64,000 nucleotides of DNA from an uncultured Chlorobiaceae bacterium (GTDB taxonomy: Bacteria; Bacteroidota; Chlorobiia; Chlorobiales; Chlorobiaceae). This document shows positions 16,115 to 25,898 of the stretch, piece by piece (the first letter of the stretch is position 1; every line of letters starts with the position of its first letter). The stretch lies in NCBI GenBank assembly GCA_903882665.1, contig CAIRXW010000036.1, positions 1 through 64,000 on the forward strand, given 5' to 3'. The position numbers were made by a program, and so were the translations under genes. Under the pieces are notes generated by a model that made no database searches, was not told the DNA's origin, and worked only from the letters and a program-made list of their open reading frames with translations.

Positions 16115-18259
16115 TCAGTGCTGAAAGAGCATTTCCGAGTAGGTCGGAAGCTGCCAGCGGCTGCGGTCAACGATCTGTTCGAGACTGTCGGCAACAACGC
16201 GCACCTCGCTCATGAACGGAAGGAGTTCATCTGCACAGTAATCGGCCTTTTCGAACTCGGTTGCAAAGGACTCAATCTTTTCAATAGCTTCATCAAGCTC
16301 GGCAGTCATCTCAATAAGGGTCGAAAGATTTTCGGCCAGGAATTTAAGATTGCCTGCCTGGCTACTGAGCGCCTTGTCAGAAAGACCAATGGCATCAGCC
16401 GCAGAAAGCAAATTATTGAAGGAGTTGCCAAGATCGCCCTGATACTCGGAAACATCAGGAATGACAAAGGTCTTCAGCATGAGCTGCAGGGTACGAGCCT
16501 CAATATCGATACCCTTGACATAGCGTTCGAGACGGATGTGGAGACGTGAATTGGTCTCTTCTGCCGTCAGAACACCATACTTGATAAACATATCCTGAAC
16601 ATCCTTCTTGAGCAGTACCCTGAGTGCCTGCGGCGTGTTCTTCAGGTTCGGCAGGCCTCTCTCTTTGGCCGCCTGCTGAAGAGCTTCAGCGTAGTTGTCT
16701 CCCTGGTAGCGGATCGGCCTGGTAGCGGTGATCTGCTCGCGAAGGGTTTCGAGAATTGCGGCATCCCGCTCTTTTCCAGCCTTGATTTTAGCCAGAATGG
16801 CATCGGCAATCTCGTCAACCGCTTCGGCCATCAGGGTGTTGAGCACCATGTTCGGTACCGATGCTGCCTGTGAAGAGCCTACGGCGCGGAACTCAAACTT
16901 GTTGCCGGTAAAAGCGAATGGCGAGGTACGGTTACGGTCAGTATAGTCCTTGTTGACCAGCGGCACCTGTGAAAGGCCAAGGTTAAGTACCTGTTTTTCA
17001 GTTTTCAGGTCAACCTTGCCGCTCTCGATGGCATCAAGCACCTTTTCGAGCAGCTCACCGAGGAAGACGGTTACCACTGCCGGAGGAGCCTCATTGGCGC
17101 CAAGACGGTGATCGTTACCCATGCTTGCGATAGACATTCTCAGAACATCTGCCCTCTTGTAGACACCATTCAGAACGGCGACAAGGAAGACAAGGAAGTG
17201 GACATTCGTTTCAGGTGTATGACCCGGATCAAGAAGATTGATTCCGGTATCAGTACCGATTGACCAGTTGTTGTGTTTGCCTGAACCGTTGATCCCGGCA
17301 AAAGGCTTTTCGGCAAGAAGCAGGGCAAAACCTTTCTTGTCGGCAACTTTCCTCATCACCTCCATGACCAGCAGGTTGTGATCCACGGCAATATTGGCCT
17401 CTTCAAAAATCGGGGCAATTTCAAACTGGTGAGGCGCAACCTCGTTATGGCGGGTCTTGGCTGGAATACCGAGCAGATAGAGCTCATGCTCAACATCCTG
17501 CATGAATTCGAGCACACGGTCAGGGATCGAACCGAAATAGTGATCCTCAAGCTGCTGGCCTTTCGGTGGAAGAGCGCCAAGAAGGGTACGTCCACACATA
17601 ACAAGGTCAGGACGCTCGGAGTAGAATTTTTTGTCGACAAGGAAATACTCCTGTTCGCAGCCGGCAAACGTTTTTACCCGTGAGACACCGGTGACGCCGA
17701 GAATTTCAAGCAGTCTCATTGACGATTTGCTGACCGCCTCCATGGAGCGCAACAACGGGGTTTTGGAATCGAGCGCTTCACCGTGGTAGGAGATGAAGAC
17801 GGTCGGAATACAGAGTGTCAGATCTCTGCCGCCCTTCATGAGGAAGGCCGGGCTGGAGGGATCCCATGCAGTGTAGCCGCGAGCTTCGAAGGTGGTACGC
17901 ATGCCGCCCGAAGGAAAACTTGATGCGTCAGGCTCACCCTGAATCAGTTGTTCGCCGGAAAAGCGCTCAATAGGAGTGCCATCGCGATCTATAGATAAAA
18001 ATGCATCATGTTTTTCAGCCGTGGAACCGGTCATCGGCTGGAACCAGTGGGTGTAATGGGTAGCGCCGTTCTCCATGGCCCATTCTTTCATGCCATGCGC
18101 CACAACACCGGCAATTTCAGCAGTAATTTTTTTACCTGCCTTGATGGTATCCTGCAATGCGGTAAACTCCTCTTTTGGAAGTTTTGCCCGCATGGCTTTC
18201 TGGTCAAATGTCATCGAACCAAAATAGGTGGAAACCGGAATTTTACTATCGCTGTTCAA
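16115..18259 (-). CDS. glnN: Glutamine synthetase type III
   Basis: A large GlnN-type glutamine synthetase. From the TTG at 18259 it has 714 residues, the family's usual size. Motifs include PVSTYFGSMTFD, GAxHYTHWFQPMTGSTAEKHDAF, KTFAGCEQEYFLVDKKF, RHNEVAPHQFEIAPIFEEAN (metal site), NGSGKHNNWS and NRTSPFAFTGNKFEFRAVGSS. I choose TTG because AAGGAGG lies 5 nt upstream; the longer frame to 18358 adds a tail unlike the family. The Lrp-type regulator directly upstream may control it. It assimilates ammonium in the cytoplasm. Confidence 0.95.
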   Translation of the reverse strand: MNSDSKIPVSTYFGSMTFDQKAMRAKLPKEEFTALQDTIKAGKKITAEIAGVVAHGMKEWAMENGATHYTHWFQPMTGSTAEKHDAFLSIDRDGTPIERFSGEQLIQGEPDASSFPSGGMRTTFEARGYTAWDPSSPAFLMKGGRDLTLCIPTVFISYHGEALDSKTPLLRSMEAVSKSSMRLLEILGVTGVSRVKTFAGCEQEYFLVDKKFYSERPDLVMCGRTLLGALPPKGQQLEDHYFGSIPDRVLEFMQDVEHELYLLGIPAKTRHNEVAPHQFEIAPIFEEANIAVDHNLLVMEVMRKVADKKGFALLLAEKPFAGINGSGKHNNWSIGTDTGINLLDPGHTPETNVHFLVFLVAVLNGVYKRADVLRMSIASMGNDHRLGANEAPPAVVTVFLGELLEKVLDAIESGKVDLKTEKQVLNLGLSQVPLVNKDYTDRNRTSPFAFTGNKFEFRAVGSSQAASVPNMVLNTLMAEAVDEIADAILAKIKAGKERDAAILETLREQITATRPIRYQGDNYAEALQQAAKERGLPNLKNTPQALRVLLKKDVQDMFIKYGVLTAEETNSRLHIRLERYVKGIDIEARTLQLMLKTFVIPDVSEYQGDLGNSFNNLLSAADAIGLSDKALSSQAGNLKFLAENLSTLIEMTAELDEAIEKIESFATEFEKADYCADELLPFMSEVRVVADSLEQIVDRSRWQLPTYSEMLFQH

Positions 18260-18332
18260 ACGAACCTCCTTGTTGATTTGCGTGATATAACTCTCTTGCC
18301 TCTTAGAAAAAACAAAAAAACTCTCTCCTACG

Positions 18333-18857
18333 TTATTTCCTTGACCGCTTTTCATCAAACGTTATCAGCACCTGCCGATCCTGAAGGTTGTTGCGGACGA
18401 TTTCTGCGCTGATTTTTTTATTTTTCTTCAACTGCGAAAGCACAAAACTGGTATTGGTTCCAAGAACACCCGGCCAGCTCTGTATTCGTGAAAGAAACTG
18501 TTCAAGCGACGCGGTGTTGTGGGTCATAACCTTTAAAATATGCGAGCCCTCGCCGGTAACGGAAAAACACTCCATGATTTCATCCTCTTTCATCACATTA
18601 TCCATAAACGACTTATAATGTTTGGAGGAATCGATTCGGACCCTTACAAATGCGTGAATATCAAAACCAAGCTGCCGCTCATCAACTTCCATGGTAAAAC
18701 CCTTGATGATACCACTCTTCTGCAGCTTGTCAAGCCGCTCACTGACTGAGGGTATCGACAGTCCAACGATTTCAGCAAGTTCACTCAATCGAACCCTGCC
18801 GTTTTCGCCAAGAGATTCAATAAGCTTGAGGTCGATCAGATCAAGATGGCCAGACAT
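18333..18857 (-). CDS. Lrp/AsnC-family transcriptional regulator
   Basis: A 174-residue regulator. The N-terminal winged helix (LDLIDLKLIESLGENGRVRLSELAEIVGLSIPSVSERLDKL) is followed by the RAM ligand domain (AFVRVRID... CFSVTGEGSHILKVMT). The 20-odd-residue tail (IVRNNLQDRQVLITFDEKRSRK) is longer than in typical Lrp. It lies 73 bp upstream of glnN on the same strand, so I infer control of nitrogen assimilation. The effector is unknown. Confidence 0.9.
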   Translation of the reverse strand: MSGHLDLIDLKLIESLGENGRVRLSELAEIVGLSIPSVSERLDKLQKSGIIKGFTMEVDERQLGFDIHAFVRVRIDSSKHYKSFMDNVMKEDEIMECFSVTGEGSHILKVMTHNTASLEQFLSRIQSWPGVLGTNTSFVLSQLKKNKKISAEIVRNNLQDRQVLITFDEKRSRK

Positions 18858-19314
18858 AACATCGTTCTTGTTTAAATAAATTATCAGAAATTACATAATA
18901 ATAAGAAAAAAACAACCACGCTCTTTACTATTCACAACTTTTTTAGCAAATTTCTTAACAAATTTAGGGCCCTTGATCATCTTACTGTTTTTATGCTGAT
19001 TCACAAAAAAGAATTGCAGGCGACTCTCCTGCCCGATATCTCTCCCTTGTCAGAGGTGCTTTTCCGGAATTATTGCGCGGCTCCGCTTGATTCCGGGGCA
19101 TTAAAGAGCGTGGGCGTCGGAGAATTCCAATGACATTATAAATAAGGAAATATTTCAATATCTTGAGCCTGTCCTGAAACAGGGGGTTTTGAGCATGCGA
19201 AAAAATGATGCTCGGTTACATTGCAACGCTTCAATGCGAACAGTGCGGAACTTTTTCAGAGAAATTAACGCAATCAACCATAGATATTTAAAGCGACTGA
19301 GATTTTTATAAAAG
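18858..19314. other. Intergenic region with one doubtful small ORF
   Basis: This 457-bp gap separates the divergent Lrp gene and the carotene desaturase. The AT-rich left part should hold the Lrp promoter. An ORF at 18993-19133 (46 codons, plus strand, beginning MLIHKKELQ) has no recognised family and no clear ribosome-binding site. I see no RNA gene or convincing hairpin. Confidence 0.4.
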
Positions 19315-20676
19315 ATGAAAATAGCAATTTTCGGCGCAGGAGTTGCAGGCCTTTGCGCTGCAGTAGAGCTGGTAGATCGAGGGCATACGGTGGAGATTTA
19401 CGAAAAGCGCAAAATACTGGGCGGAAAGGTTTCCGTTTGGAAAGACAGTGATGGCGACTCCATAGAATCAGGACTTCACATAGTTTTTGGTGGTTACCAG
19501 CAGCTTCAGAAATACCTCGAACGGGTTGGCGCTTCAAAGAATTACCAATGGAAAGAACATGCGTTGATTTATGCTGAACAGAACGGCAAACAATCGACGT
19601 TCAAAAAAGCAAACCTCCCCAGCCCATGGGCAGAGGTAGTTGGTGGTCTGCAGACCAATTTTCTTACACTATGGGATAAAATTTCGCTGATCAAGGGGCT
19701 CTACCCTGCCCTGATGGGTAATGAGGATTATTTTCGGAGCCAGGACGATAAAACTTATTCTGAATGGCACCGCTTACGGGGAGCTTCGGAGCATTCATTG
19801 CAAAAACTGTGGCGGGCCATTGCCCTTGCCATGAACTTCATTGAGCCCAACGTCATCAGCGCTCGGCCGATGATCACCATTTTCAAATATTTTGGCACCA
19901 ATTACACCGCGACGAAGTTTGCCTTTTTCCGCAAAAACCCTGGCGATTCGATGATCGAGCCGATGCGTCAGTATATCCAAAGCAAGGGTGGGCGCATTTT
20001 TGTCGATGCAAAGCTGAAAGGGTTTGAACTGAACGATGACGAAACCATTCAGGATGCGGTGCTCCAGGATGGCCAAAAAATTGTGGCTGATGCCTATATC
20101 TCCGCCCTGCCTGTCCATAATCTTAAAACCATCATACCCCAAAAGTGGCTCGCCCATAAGTATTTCCGTAACCTGCAAGAATTTGTCGGCAGTCCGGTTG
20201 CAAACTGTCAACTCTGGTTTGACCAAAAAATTACCGACACCGATAATCTCATGTTTTCACAGGGCACTGTTTTTGCTACATTTGCCGATGTCTCAATAAC
20301 CTGCCCCGACGACTTCCAGAATGGTACCGGCACGGCAAACGGCGGCAGCGTCATGAGTCTGGTGCTTGCTCCGGCGCACCAATTGATGGATATGCCCAAT
20401 GAGGTGATTATCGAGCTTGTCATGAAAGACATACATAACCGGTTTCCAAAGTCACGCGAGGCAAAACTGCTTAAATCAACCATTGTCAAAATTCCCCAGT
20501 CGGTCTACAAGGCGGTACCGGATGTCGATAAATTCCGCCCTGACCAGATCAGCCCTGTCAAAAACTTTTTCCTTGCCGGTGATTACACCGACCAGCACTA
20601 TCTGGCTTCCATGGAAGGAGCTGCTCTGAGCGGCAAACTGGTTGCAGAAAAGCTCCTCAGCAGGTTTGGCAACTGA
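19315..20676 (+). CDS. crtP: Carotene desaturase, CrtP-type
   Basis: FAD-dependent plant/cyanobacterial-type desaturase, 453 residues. The dinucleotide fold IFGAGVAGLCAAVEL opens the protein, followed by GGKVSVWKD, DSIESGLHIVFGGY and, at the C-terminus, FFLAGDYTDQHYLASMEGAALSGKL. Details such as SVYKxVPDxxxxRP and LAGDYTxQxYLASMEGA favour phytoene desaturase (CrtP) over zeta-carotene desaturase (CrtQ), but CrtQ cannot be excluded. Green sulfur bacteria use this CrtP/CrtQ/CrtH route for chlorobactene or isorenieratene. The next gene follows at 57 bp. Confidence 0.8.
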   Translation: MKIAIFGAGVAGLCAAVELVDRGHTVEIYEKRKILGGKVSVWKDSDGDSIESGLHIVFGGYQQLQKYLERVGASKNYQWKEHALIYAEQNGKQSTFKKANLPSPWAEVVGGLQTNFLTLWDKISLIKGLYPALMGNEDYFRSQDDKTYSEWHRLRGASEHSLQKLWRAIALAMNFIEPNVISARPMITIFKYFGTNYTATKFAFFRKNPGDSMIEPMRQYIQSKGGRIFVDAKLKGFELNDDETIQDAVLQDGQKIVADAYISALPVHNLKTIIPQKWLAHKYFRNLQEFVGSPVANCQLWFDQKITDTDNLMFSQGTVFATFADVSITCPDDFQNGTGTANGGSVMSLVLAPAHQLMDMPNEVIIELVMKDIHNRFPKSREAKLLKSTIVKIPQSVYKAVPDVDKFRPDQISPVKNFFLAGDYTDQHYLASMEGAALSGKLVAEKLLSRFGN

Positions 20677-20733
20677 ACGAATTACAAGAAACTACGTTGA
20701 AAATGTTAACGCTCCATTTGCCGAAATAGTGTT

Positions 20734-21789
20734 ATGCAAAATAAAACATCGTTGGAACGCCAGGTTGCAGTGCCTGCTGTCGCAAAGGCCCAGGTAAAAC
20801 TGCTTGAAGGAAGGAACTGTGGCATTCTGCCCTTCAGCAAAAAAGTTGCGGAGGGTGGAACCGGGCCTCTTCTTGCAAATGGGGTTACTATACTGCAAAT
20901 CAACATCGGCTATACCTGCAATCTTCTCTGTCGTCACTGTCATGTCAATGCCGGGCCGGAGCGCAAAGAGATGATGACACGCCAGACGATGCTTGAGTGC
21001 ATGAAGACCCTCACCAATAGCACCATAAAAACTGTCGATATTACCGGTGGAGCGCCGGAAATGCACCCGGAACTCCTCTGGTTCATTGAAAGCATCAGAG
21101 CCAAAGCGCCTGACATAAAAATCCTTGTACGCACAAATCTCACCCTGTTGACCGGGAACGAAAAATACTGCGATTTGGCGGAATTTTTTAAAAAGCAGCG
21201 AGTCACTCTTATTGCCTCACTTCCCTGCTACATAAAGACGGATGTTGACAACATGCGGGGAGCGGGTGTTTTCGACCGATCCATCAAGGCGCTGCAACTG
21301 CTCAACAGCATCGGCTACGGTAAAGAGAAAAGTGATCTTGAACTCAACCTTGTCTTCAACCCTGAAGGCCCTTCTTTGCCAGGAGGGCAGCAGCAACTGG
21401 AGCAGGAGTACCGAAAACGACTTTTTGAAGAGTACGGCATTCTCTTCAGCCATCTCTATACCATCACTAATATGCCGATCAGCCGTTTTCTCACTGACCT
21501 GCTTGAAAACGACCACTACTGCGAGTATATGACGCTCCTTGCCGAAAACTTCAATCCCCTCGCAGTGCAGAACATGATGTGCAGAACAACCCTTTCCGTC
21601 AGTTGGGACGGTACTCTCTACGACTGTGATTTCAACCAGATGCTCCATTTACCGTTAACCAAACCTGCACCGCAGCATATCAGCGCCTTCAGCGGGGAGG
21701 CCCTTCGCAATCGCCGCATAACCGTAGGCCAGCACTGCTATGGTTGTACCGCAGGAGCCGGTTCAAGCTGTCAGGGTTCTCTGCTGTGA
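20734..21789 (+). CDS. arsS: Arsenosugar biosynthesis radical SAM protein ArsS
   Basis: A 351-residue radical SAM enzyme. The cluster motif CNLLCRHCHV (CxxxCxxC) lies near residue 60, followed by DITGGAPEMHPELLWFI. A C-terminal Cys-rich extension (CRTTLSVSWDGTLYDCDFNQM ... HCYGCTAGAGSSCQG) is typical of the ArsS/DUF3641 group. The family is linked to conversion of methylated arsenicals to arsenosugars. Two glycosyltransferases of the same pathway follow with overlapping frames, supporting the call. I do not see an arsenite methyltransferase in the window. Confidence 0.82.
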   Translation: MQNKTSLERQVAVPAVAKAQVKLLEGRNCGILPFSKKVAEGGTGPLLANGVTILQINIGYTCNLLCRHCHVNAGPERKEMMTRQTMLECMKTLTNSTIKTVDITGGAPEMHPELLWFIESIRAKAPDIKILVRTNLTLLTGNEKYCDLAEFFKKQRVTLIASLPCYIKTDVDNMRGAGVFDRSIKALQLLNSIGYGKEKSDLELNLVFNPEGPSLPGGQQQLEQEYRKRLFEEYGILFSHLYTITNMPISRFLTDLLENDHYCEYMTLLAENFNPLAVQNMMCRTTLSVSWDGTLYDCDFNQMLHLPLTKPAPQHISAFSGEALRNRRITVGQHCYGCTAGAGSSCQGSLL

Positions 21790-22394
21790 ACAAGAATCGG
21801 CTCCTCATTATTTTTACCAAAAACCCGGAGGCAGGGCAAGTAAAAACACGCCTTGCTCGCTCTGTTGGAGAGGAGAAAGCCCTTGAGATCTACGAAACCC
21901 TCAGATATCATACTGCCACGGTAACGGAGGGGGTTGATGCAAAGCGGATGGTTTATTACTCCCGCTTCATCCCTCCTTCAGACCTCTTCCTTACCGATAA
22001 ATTCACTCCAAAGCTCCAACAGGGAGATGATCTTGGAGAGCGCATGTTTCATGCCTTAGAGGCCGGAATTGAAAGCGGATTTCGCCACATCGTGCTCATC
22101 GGAACAGACTGTTACGAGCTGAGCCGGGAAATCCTCAATCAGGCATTCAGCGCCCTTGAGCGATTTGATGCGGTAGTCGGGCCAGCCACCGACGGGGGAT
22201 TTTACCTTATCGGCCTGAACAGGATTTTCCCTGAACTCTTTCTTGACCGGCAATGGAGCACCCCTGATGTTTTAAGGGAAACCACCACAATACTCCAGCG
22301 TCTGGCTATACCTTGCGAACTGCTTTCAGAACTTTCGGATATTGACACCTTTGACGACCTGAAAAAAAGCAAATTATGGCCACACCAACCATAA
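21786..22394 (+). CDS. TIGR04282-type glycosyltransferase (arsenosugar-associated)
   Basis: A GT-A fold nucleotidyl/glycosyltransferase-like protein with KNPEAGQVKTRLARSVG near the start, HIVLIGTDCYEL and VVGPATDGGFYLIGL. I start at GTG 21786, which overlaps the ArsS stop as GTGA, giving 202 residues; the earlier in-frame start lies inside arsS. It is translationally coupled to arsS and to the next glycosyltransferase. Confidence 0.82.
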   Translation: MNKNRLLIIFTKNPEAGQVKTRLARSVGEEKALEIYETLRYHTATVTEGVDAKRMVYYSRFIPPSDLFLTDKFTPKLQQGDDLGERMFHALEAGIESGFRHIVLIGTDCYELSREILNQAFSALERFDAVVGPATDGGFYLIGLNRIFPELFLDRQWSTPDVLRETTTILQRLAIPCELLSELSDIDTFDDLKKSKLWPHQP

Positions 22395-23068
22395 GCATTA
22401 TCATGCCGACCTGTAACGAGGAGAGCGTCATTACCCGCTCGCTTCTCTCTCTCCTAGCCATAACGGAAAAGTCGGAGGGAATCGAGATCATTGTCAGTGA
22501 TGCGAGTACAGACAGCACACCCGATATCCTCTCCAGCTTTCCGGTAACAGTCTGCCATAGTGCAAAAGGACGCGCCACACAAATGAACGGCGGAGCCCGT
22601 CTTGCTGGAGGTGATATCCTCTATTTTCTCCATGCCGACAGCCTGCCACCTGAAACCTTTGTCGAAGATATCCGTTCGGCTGCAGCCGAAGGGAAAAAAG
22701 CAGGCTGTTTCAGGATGAATTTTGATGACAACCACCCGCTCATGAGCCTGTTTGGATGGTTTACCCGGTTTCCATTGCGGATCTGCCGGGGAGGAGATCA
22801 GTCACTTTTTATCACCAAAACGCTCTTTCTCGACATCGGAGGGTTCGACGAAGCCCTGCTCATCATGGAAGATTACGATATCATCACCCGAATTGAGCGG
22901 TGCGAACAGTTTCATATTCTCGAAACAGAGGTTACCACATCGGCCAGGAAGTATCTCCGTAACGGCATCATACCCCTCCAGATGAGCTTTGCAACGATAC
23001 ATCTCATGTATGCCCTCGGATTTAACCAGGAAGCTCTTGCCGGATACTACAGGGAACATATTGTCTGA
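22376..23068 (+). CDS. TIGR04283-type family 2 glycosyltransferase
   Basis: A 230-residue family 2 glycosyltransferase beginning TISIIMPTCNEESVI, with IVSDASTDSTPDI, RATQMNGGARLAGGDILYFLHADS and GGDQSLFI. These are hallmarks of the TIGR04283 group, which travels with ArsS and TIGR04282. The start overlaps the preceding gene by 19 bp. It is the third gene of the putative arsenosugar operon; the sugar donor is unknown. Confidence 0.85.
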   Translation: MATPTISIIMPTCNEESVITRSLLSLLAITEKSEGIEIIVSDASTDSTPDILSSFPVTVCHSAKGRATQMNGGARLAGGDILYFLHADSLPPETFVEDIRSAAAEGKKAGCFRMNFDDNHPLMSLFGWFTRFPLRICRGGDQSLFITKTLFLDIGGFDEALLIMEDYDIITRIERCEQFHILETEVTTSARKYLRNGIIPLQMSFATIHLMYALGFNQEALAGYYREHIV

Positions 23069-23227
23069 ATCCCCTTCCCCTTTTTTACGCTCCGCTCGCA
23101 TACTCGACAACAATAAACGATTTCAATCGCTGTAATTTTCATTAAATTACATTAAAATCTTTATTTCGGGTGACCGTGCAAATAGCTGTTTTGCAGTGGG
23201 CCTGTAAGAGTCGAAAGTTGATGCACC

Positions 23228-25636
23228 ATGCCGCAAAAACAGGAGAGCAGAAAGTCAGACGCAGCTCAAGCCACGCAGGCGAATAAGAGTAATGCCGAAA
23301 ATGATCATGATTTCGTCAAAGAGATCATTGATGCTATTCCTGGTCTATTCTATTTGCTGGATACTAATGGACAGTTTGTGATGTGGAACGACTATTTGCG
23401 CGATTCCGTCATGTTTAAATCCGAACAGGAGATGACGGCTACCAGCGCATTGGAAAGTATTCATCCCGATGACCGGTTGGTGGTTAGAGAAAAAATTGGG
23501 AAAATCATCAGCAGCGGTGTCGAGGATTTGGTTGAAGTGAGAGCTTTTCGGCGAGGTGGTCCGGAATTCCTGTGGTATCTGTTGAGGGGCAAAAGGGTAA
23601 TCATTGACCATAAGCCCTTCGTCATTGGCCTCGGAACCGATATCACCGAGCGCAAAGAGTTGGAGAAAGAGCTTCAAAGGTTGAACCGCACACTCCTTGC
23701 GTTAGGCAGATGTAATGAGAGCATTGTTCATAAAGGTAGTGAAGAGGAGTTGTTGCATGCTGTTTGCGATATCATCGTTGAAATCGGCGGTTATAGTATG
23801 GCATGGGTAGGTTATGCGGAACAGGACAAGGCAAAAAGTGTCCGCCCTGTTGCCCAGGCTGGTTTTGATGAGGGGTACCTGGAAAAGGTGATGGTCTCCT
23901 GGGATGATGTTGATCGTGGACGCGGCCCTACGGGAACAGCAATCCGGACTGGCAAACCATCATTAGTCCACGATGTTTTGACCAATCCGCAATTTGAGCC
24001 ATGGCGTAAGGATGCCATACAGAGAGGTTATAATTCCATTCTGGGCTTACCCCTGAAAGCCGGCAACAAGGTGGTTGGCGCAATAACCGTTTATTCCGCC
24101 TATCCAGACGCCTTTGATGCCATGGAGAGTGAGTTGCTCACAACACTATCTGATAATTTGGCTTATGGAATTACGGTCTTGCGAGACCGTGAGGCACACC
24201 GATTGGCTGAGGAAAATCTGCATCAAAGCGAAATACGTTACCGGCATCTCTTTCAGAACCATCATACCGTGATGCTGATCATTGATTTCGAGGATGGCAG
24301 GATTATTGATGCAAATCCTTCAGCAGCAACGTTTTACGGTTGGCCAATCGAAACACTCTGCCGGATGCACATACAGGATATCAATACACTCTCCCCTGAA
24401 CAGGTCAAGGCCGCCATGGAACTGAGTCGATCAGGAAAGAAAAGCCACTTTTTATTCCGGCACCGGAGGGCAAACGGTTCTGTTCGTGATGTGGAGGTGT
24501 TCAGCAACCATATTGAGATTGCCGGCAAGGATTGTCTCTATTCGATTATTCATGACGTGACCGAGCGGAAACACTATGAAATGATCACCGCACTCCACCT
24601 TTCTTTGATCCTGATGGCAGCAACCCATTCGATAGCGGAACTGCTGCAGACGACCGCTGATGAAGCCGAGCAATTGACGGAAAGCTCGATCGGCTTCCTT
24701 CACGTTGTTGCGGAAGATCAGACAACAATCTCCCTGCAGGTATGCTCAACCAATACCATGAAAAATATGAATATGCTGGCAATACCTTATCAGCACGGTG
24801 ACATTGATCAAGCCGGGATATGGGCCGATGCCGCACAGGAAAAGAGAACTGTAATCCATAATGATTATAATTCCATAAAAAATCGCAAAGGAATGCTGGA
24901 TGAACATTCCGAAGTGAGGCGTGAGATGGCTGTTCCGGTCTTGCGTGATGAAAAGGTTGTGGCGATTCTCGAAGTTGGCAATAAGCTCAGCGAGTATGAT
25001 GCGAATGATGTCAAATGGGTGAGTATCATGGCAGATCTCACCTGGGATATTGTCGCCAAAAAGATTGCCGAGGATGAACAGAAAATACTTCAGAATCAGA
25101 ACTATGTTATTGAAAAACTGGCCATGCATGATTCTTTGACGGGTCTTCCAAATCGGCGTCTTCTCTCTGACCGAATAAGCCAGGTTCTTGCCCATAACCA
25201 ACGGCACAAAACAATGGCCGCGTTGATGATCTTTGATCTGGACAGGTTCAAAATCGTTAACGATACGCTTGGTCATGGAATCGGTGATGTGTTGCTTCAA
25301 CAGGTGGCAACCCGCACGCTCAAAACCCTGCAGAGAAGAGGGGACTCTATCGCCCGCATTGGTGGCGATGAGTTTGTTGTTTTACTGCCGCAAATTGCAG
25401 CAATATCGAATGCGGTTGCCATTGCAGAAAAAATCCAGCATACCATGAATGAGATGTTCGATATTGAAGGCCATGCCATCAATATTTCATGCAGTATCGG
25501 TATTGCTGTTTTTCCCGATCATGGCCGGGACGAACTGACATTGATGAGGCATGCCGATTATGCCATGTACAAATCAAAAAGCGATGGCAAAAATCGCATT
25601 ACGGTATTTGGTGGTGAGCTGACAATGGTGGAATGA
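23228..25636 (+). CDS. Multi-sensor diguanylate cyclase (PAS-GAF-PAS-GAF-GGDEF)
   Basis: An 802-residue soluble signalling protein without membrane segments. In order: PAS (about 28-145), GAF (about 165-315, SMAWVGYAEQDK...), PAS/PAC (about 330-450, ending CLYSIIHDVTERK), a second GAF (about 460-620) and a GGDEF domain (about 640-795). The active site GGDEF is intact within ARIGGDEFVVLLPQ, with DSLTGLPNRR before it, so c-di-GMP synthesis is expected. No EAL domain is present. The ATG at 23228 has no strong ribosome-binding site. It stands alone; neighbours give no hint of the signal. Confidence 0.92.
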   Translation: MPQKQESRKSDAAQATQANKSNAENDHDFVKEIIDAIPGLFYLLDTNGQFVMWNDYLRDSVMFKSEQEMTATSALESIHPDDRLVVREKIGKIISSGVEDLVEVRAFRRGGPEFLWYLLRGKRVIIDHKPFVIGLGTDITERKELEKELQRLNRTLLALGRCNESIVHKGSEEELLHAVCDIIVEIGGYSMAWVGYAEQDKAKSVRPVAQAGFDEGYLEKVMVSWDDVDRGRGPTGTAIRTGKPSLVHDVLTNPQFEPWRKDAIQRGYNSILGLPLKAGNKVVGAITVYSAYPDAFDAMESELLTTLSDNLAYGITVLRDREAHRLAEENLHQSEIRYRHLFQNHHTVMLIIDFEDGRIIDANPSAATFYGWPIETLCRMHIQDINTLSPEQVKAAMELSRSGKKSHFLFRHRRANGSVRDVEVFSNHIEIAGKDCLYSIIHDVTERKHYEMITALHLSLILMAATHSIAELLQTTADEAEQLTESSIGFLHVVAEDQTTISLQVCSTNTMKNMNMLAIPYQHGDIDQAGIWADAAQEKRTVIHNDYNSIKNRKGMLDEHSEVRREMAVPVLRDEKVVAILEVGNKLSEYDANDVKWVSIMADLTWDIVAKKIAEDEQKILQNQNYVIEKLAMHDSLTGLPNRRLLSDRISQVLAHNQRHKTMAALMIFDLDRFKIVNDTLGHGIGDVLLQQVATRTLKTLQRRGDSIARIGGDEFVVLLPQIAAISNAVAIAEKIQHTMNEMFDIEGHAINISCSIGIAVFPDHGRDELTLMRHADYAMYKSKSDGKNRITVFGGELTMVE

Positions 25637-25898
25637 GCCAAACATTTCATACATCAAAAAAACTACTTTCCCGCTTTCTTTACTTATATTAGATTTTAGG
25701 AATCATTCTGTTGGGAAATAAGGTTCTCTTTTTTATTTGCAAAGTCACTGTAACGTTGCGGTCATTTTTTCCTCATAAAGACCGCCACAAATCTTTGTAA
25801 AAAAACGTGTTGACGGTTTTTCCGCAAAAGAGTTTCTCATAAGTTCCTATATTCCGGAAATTATTTATTATTACTTACCCTTAATCCACCCAATAATT

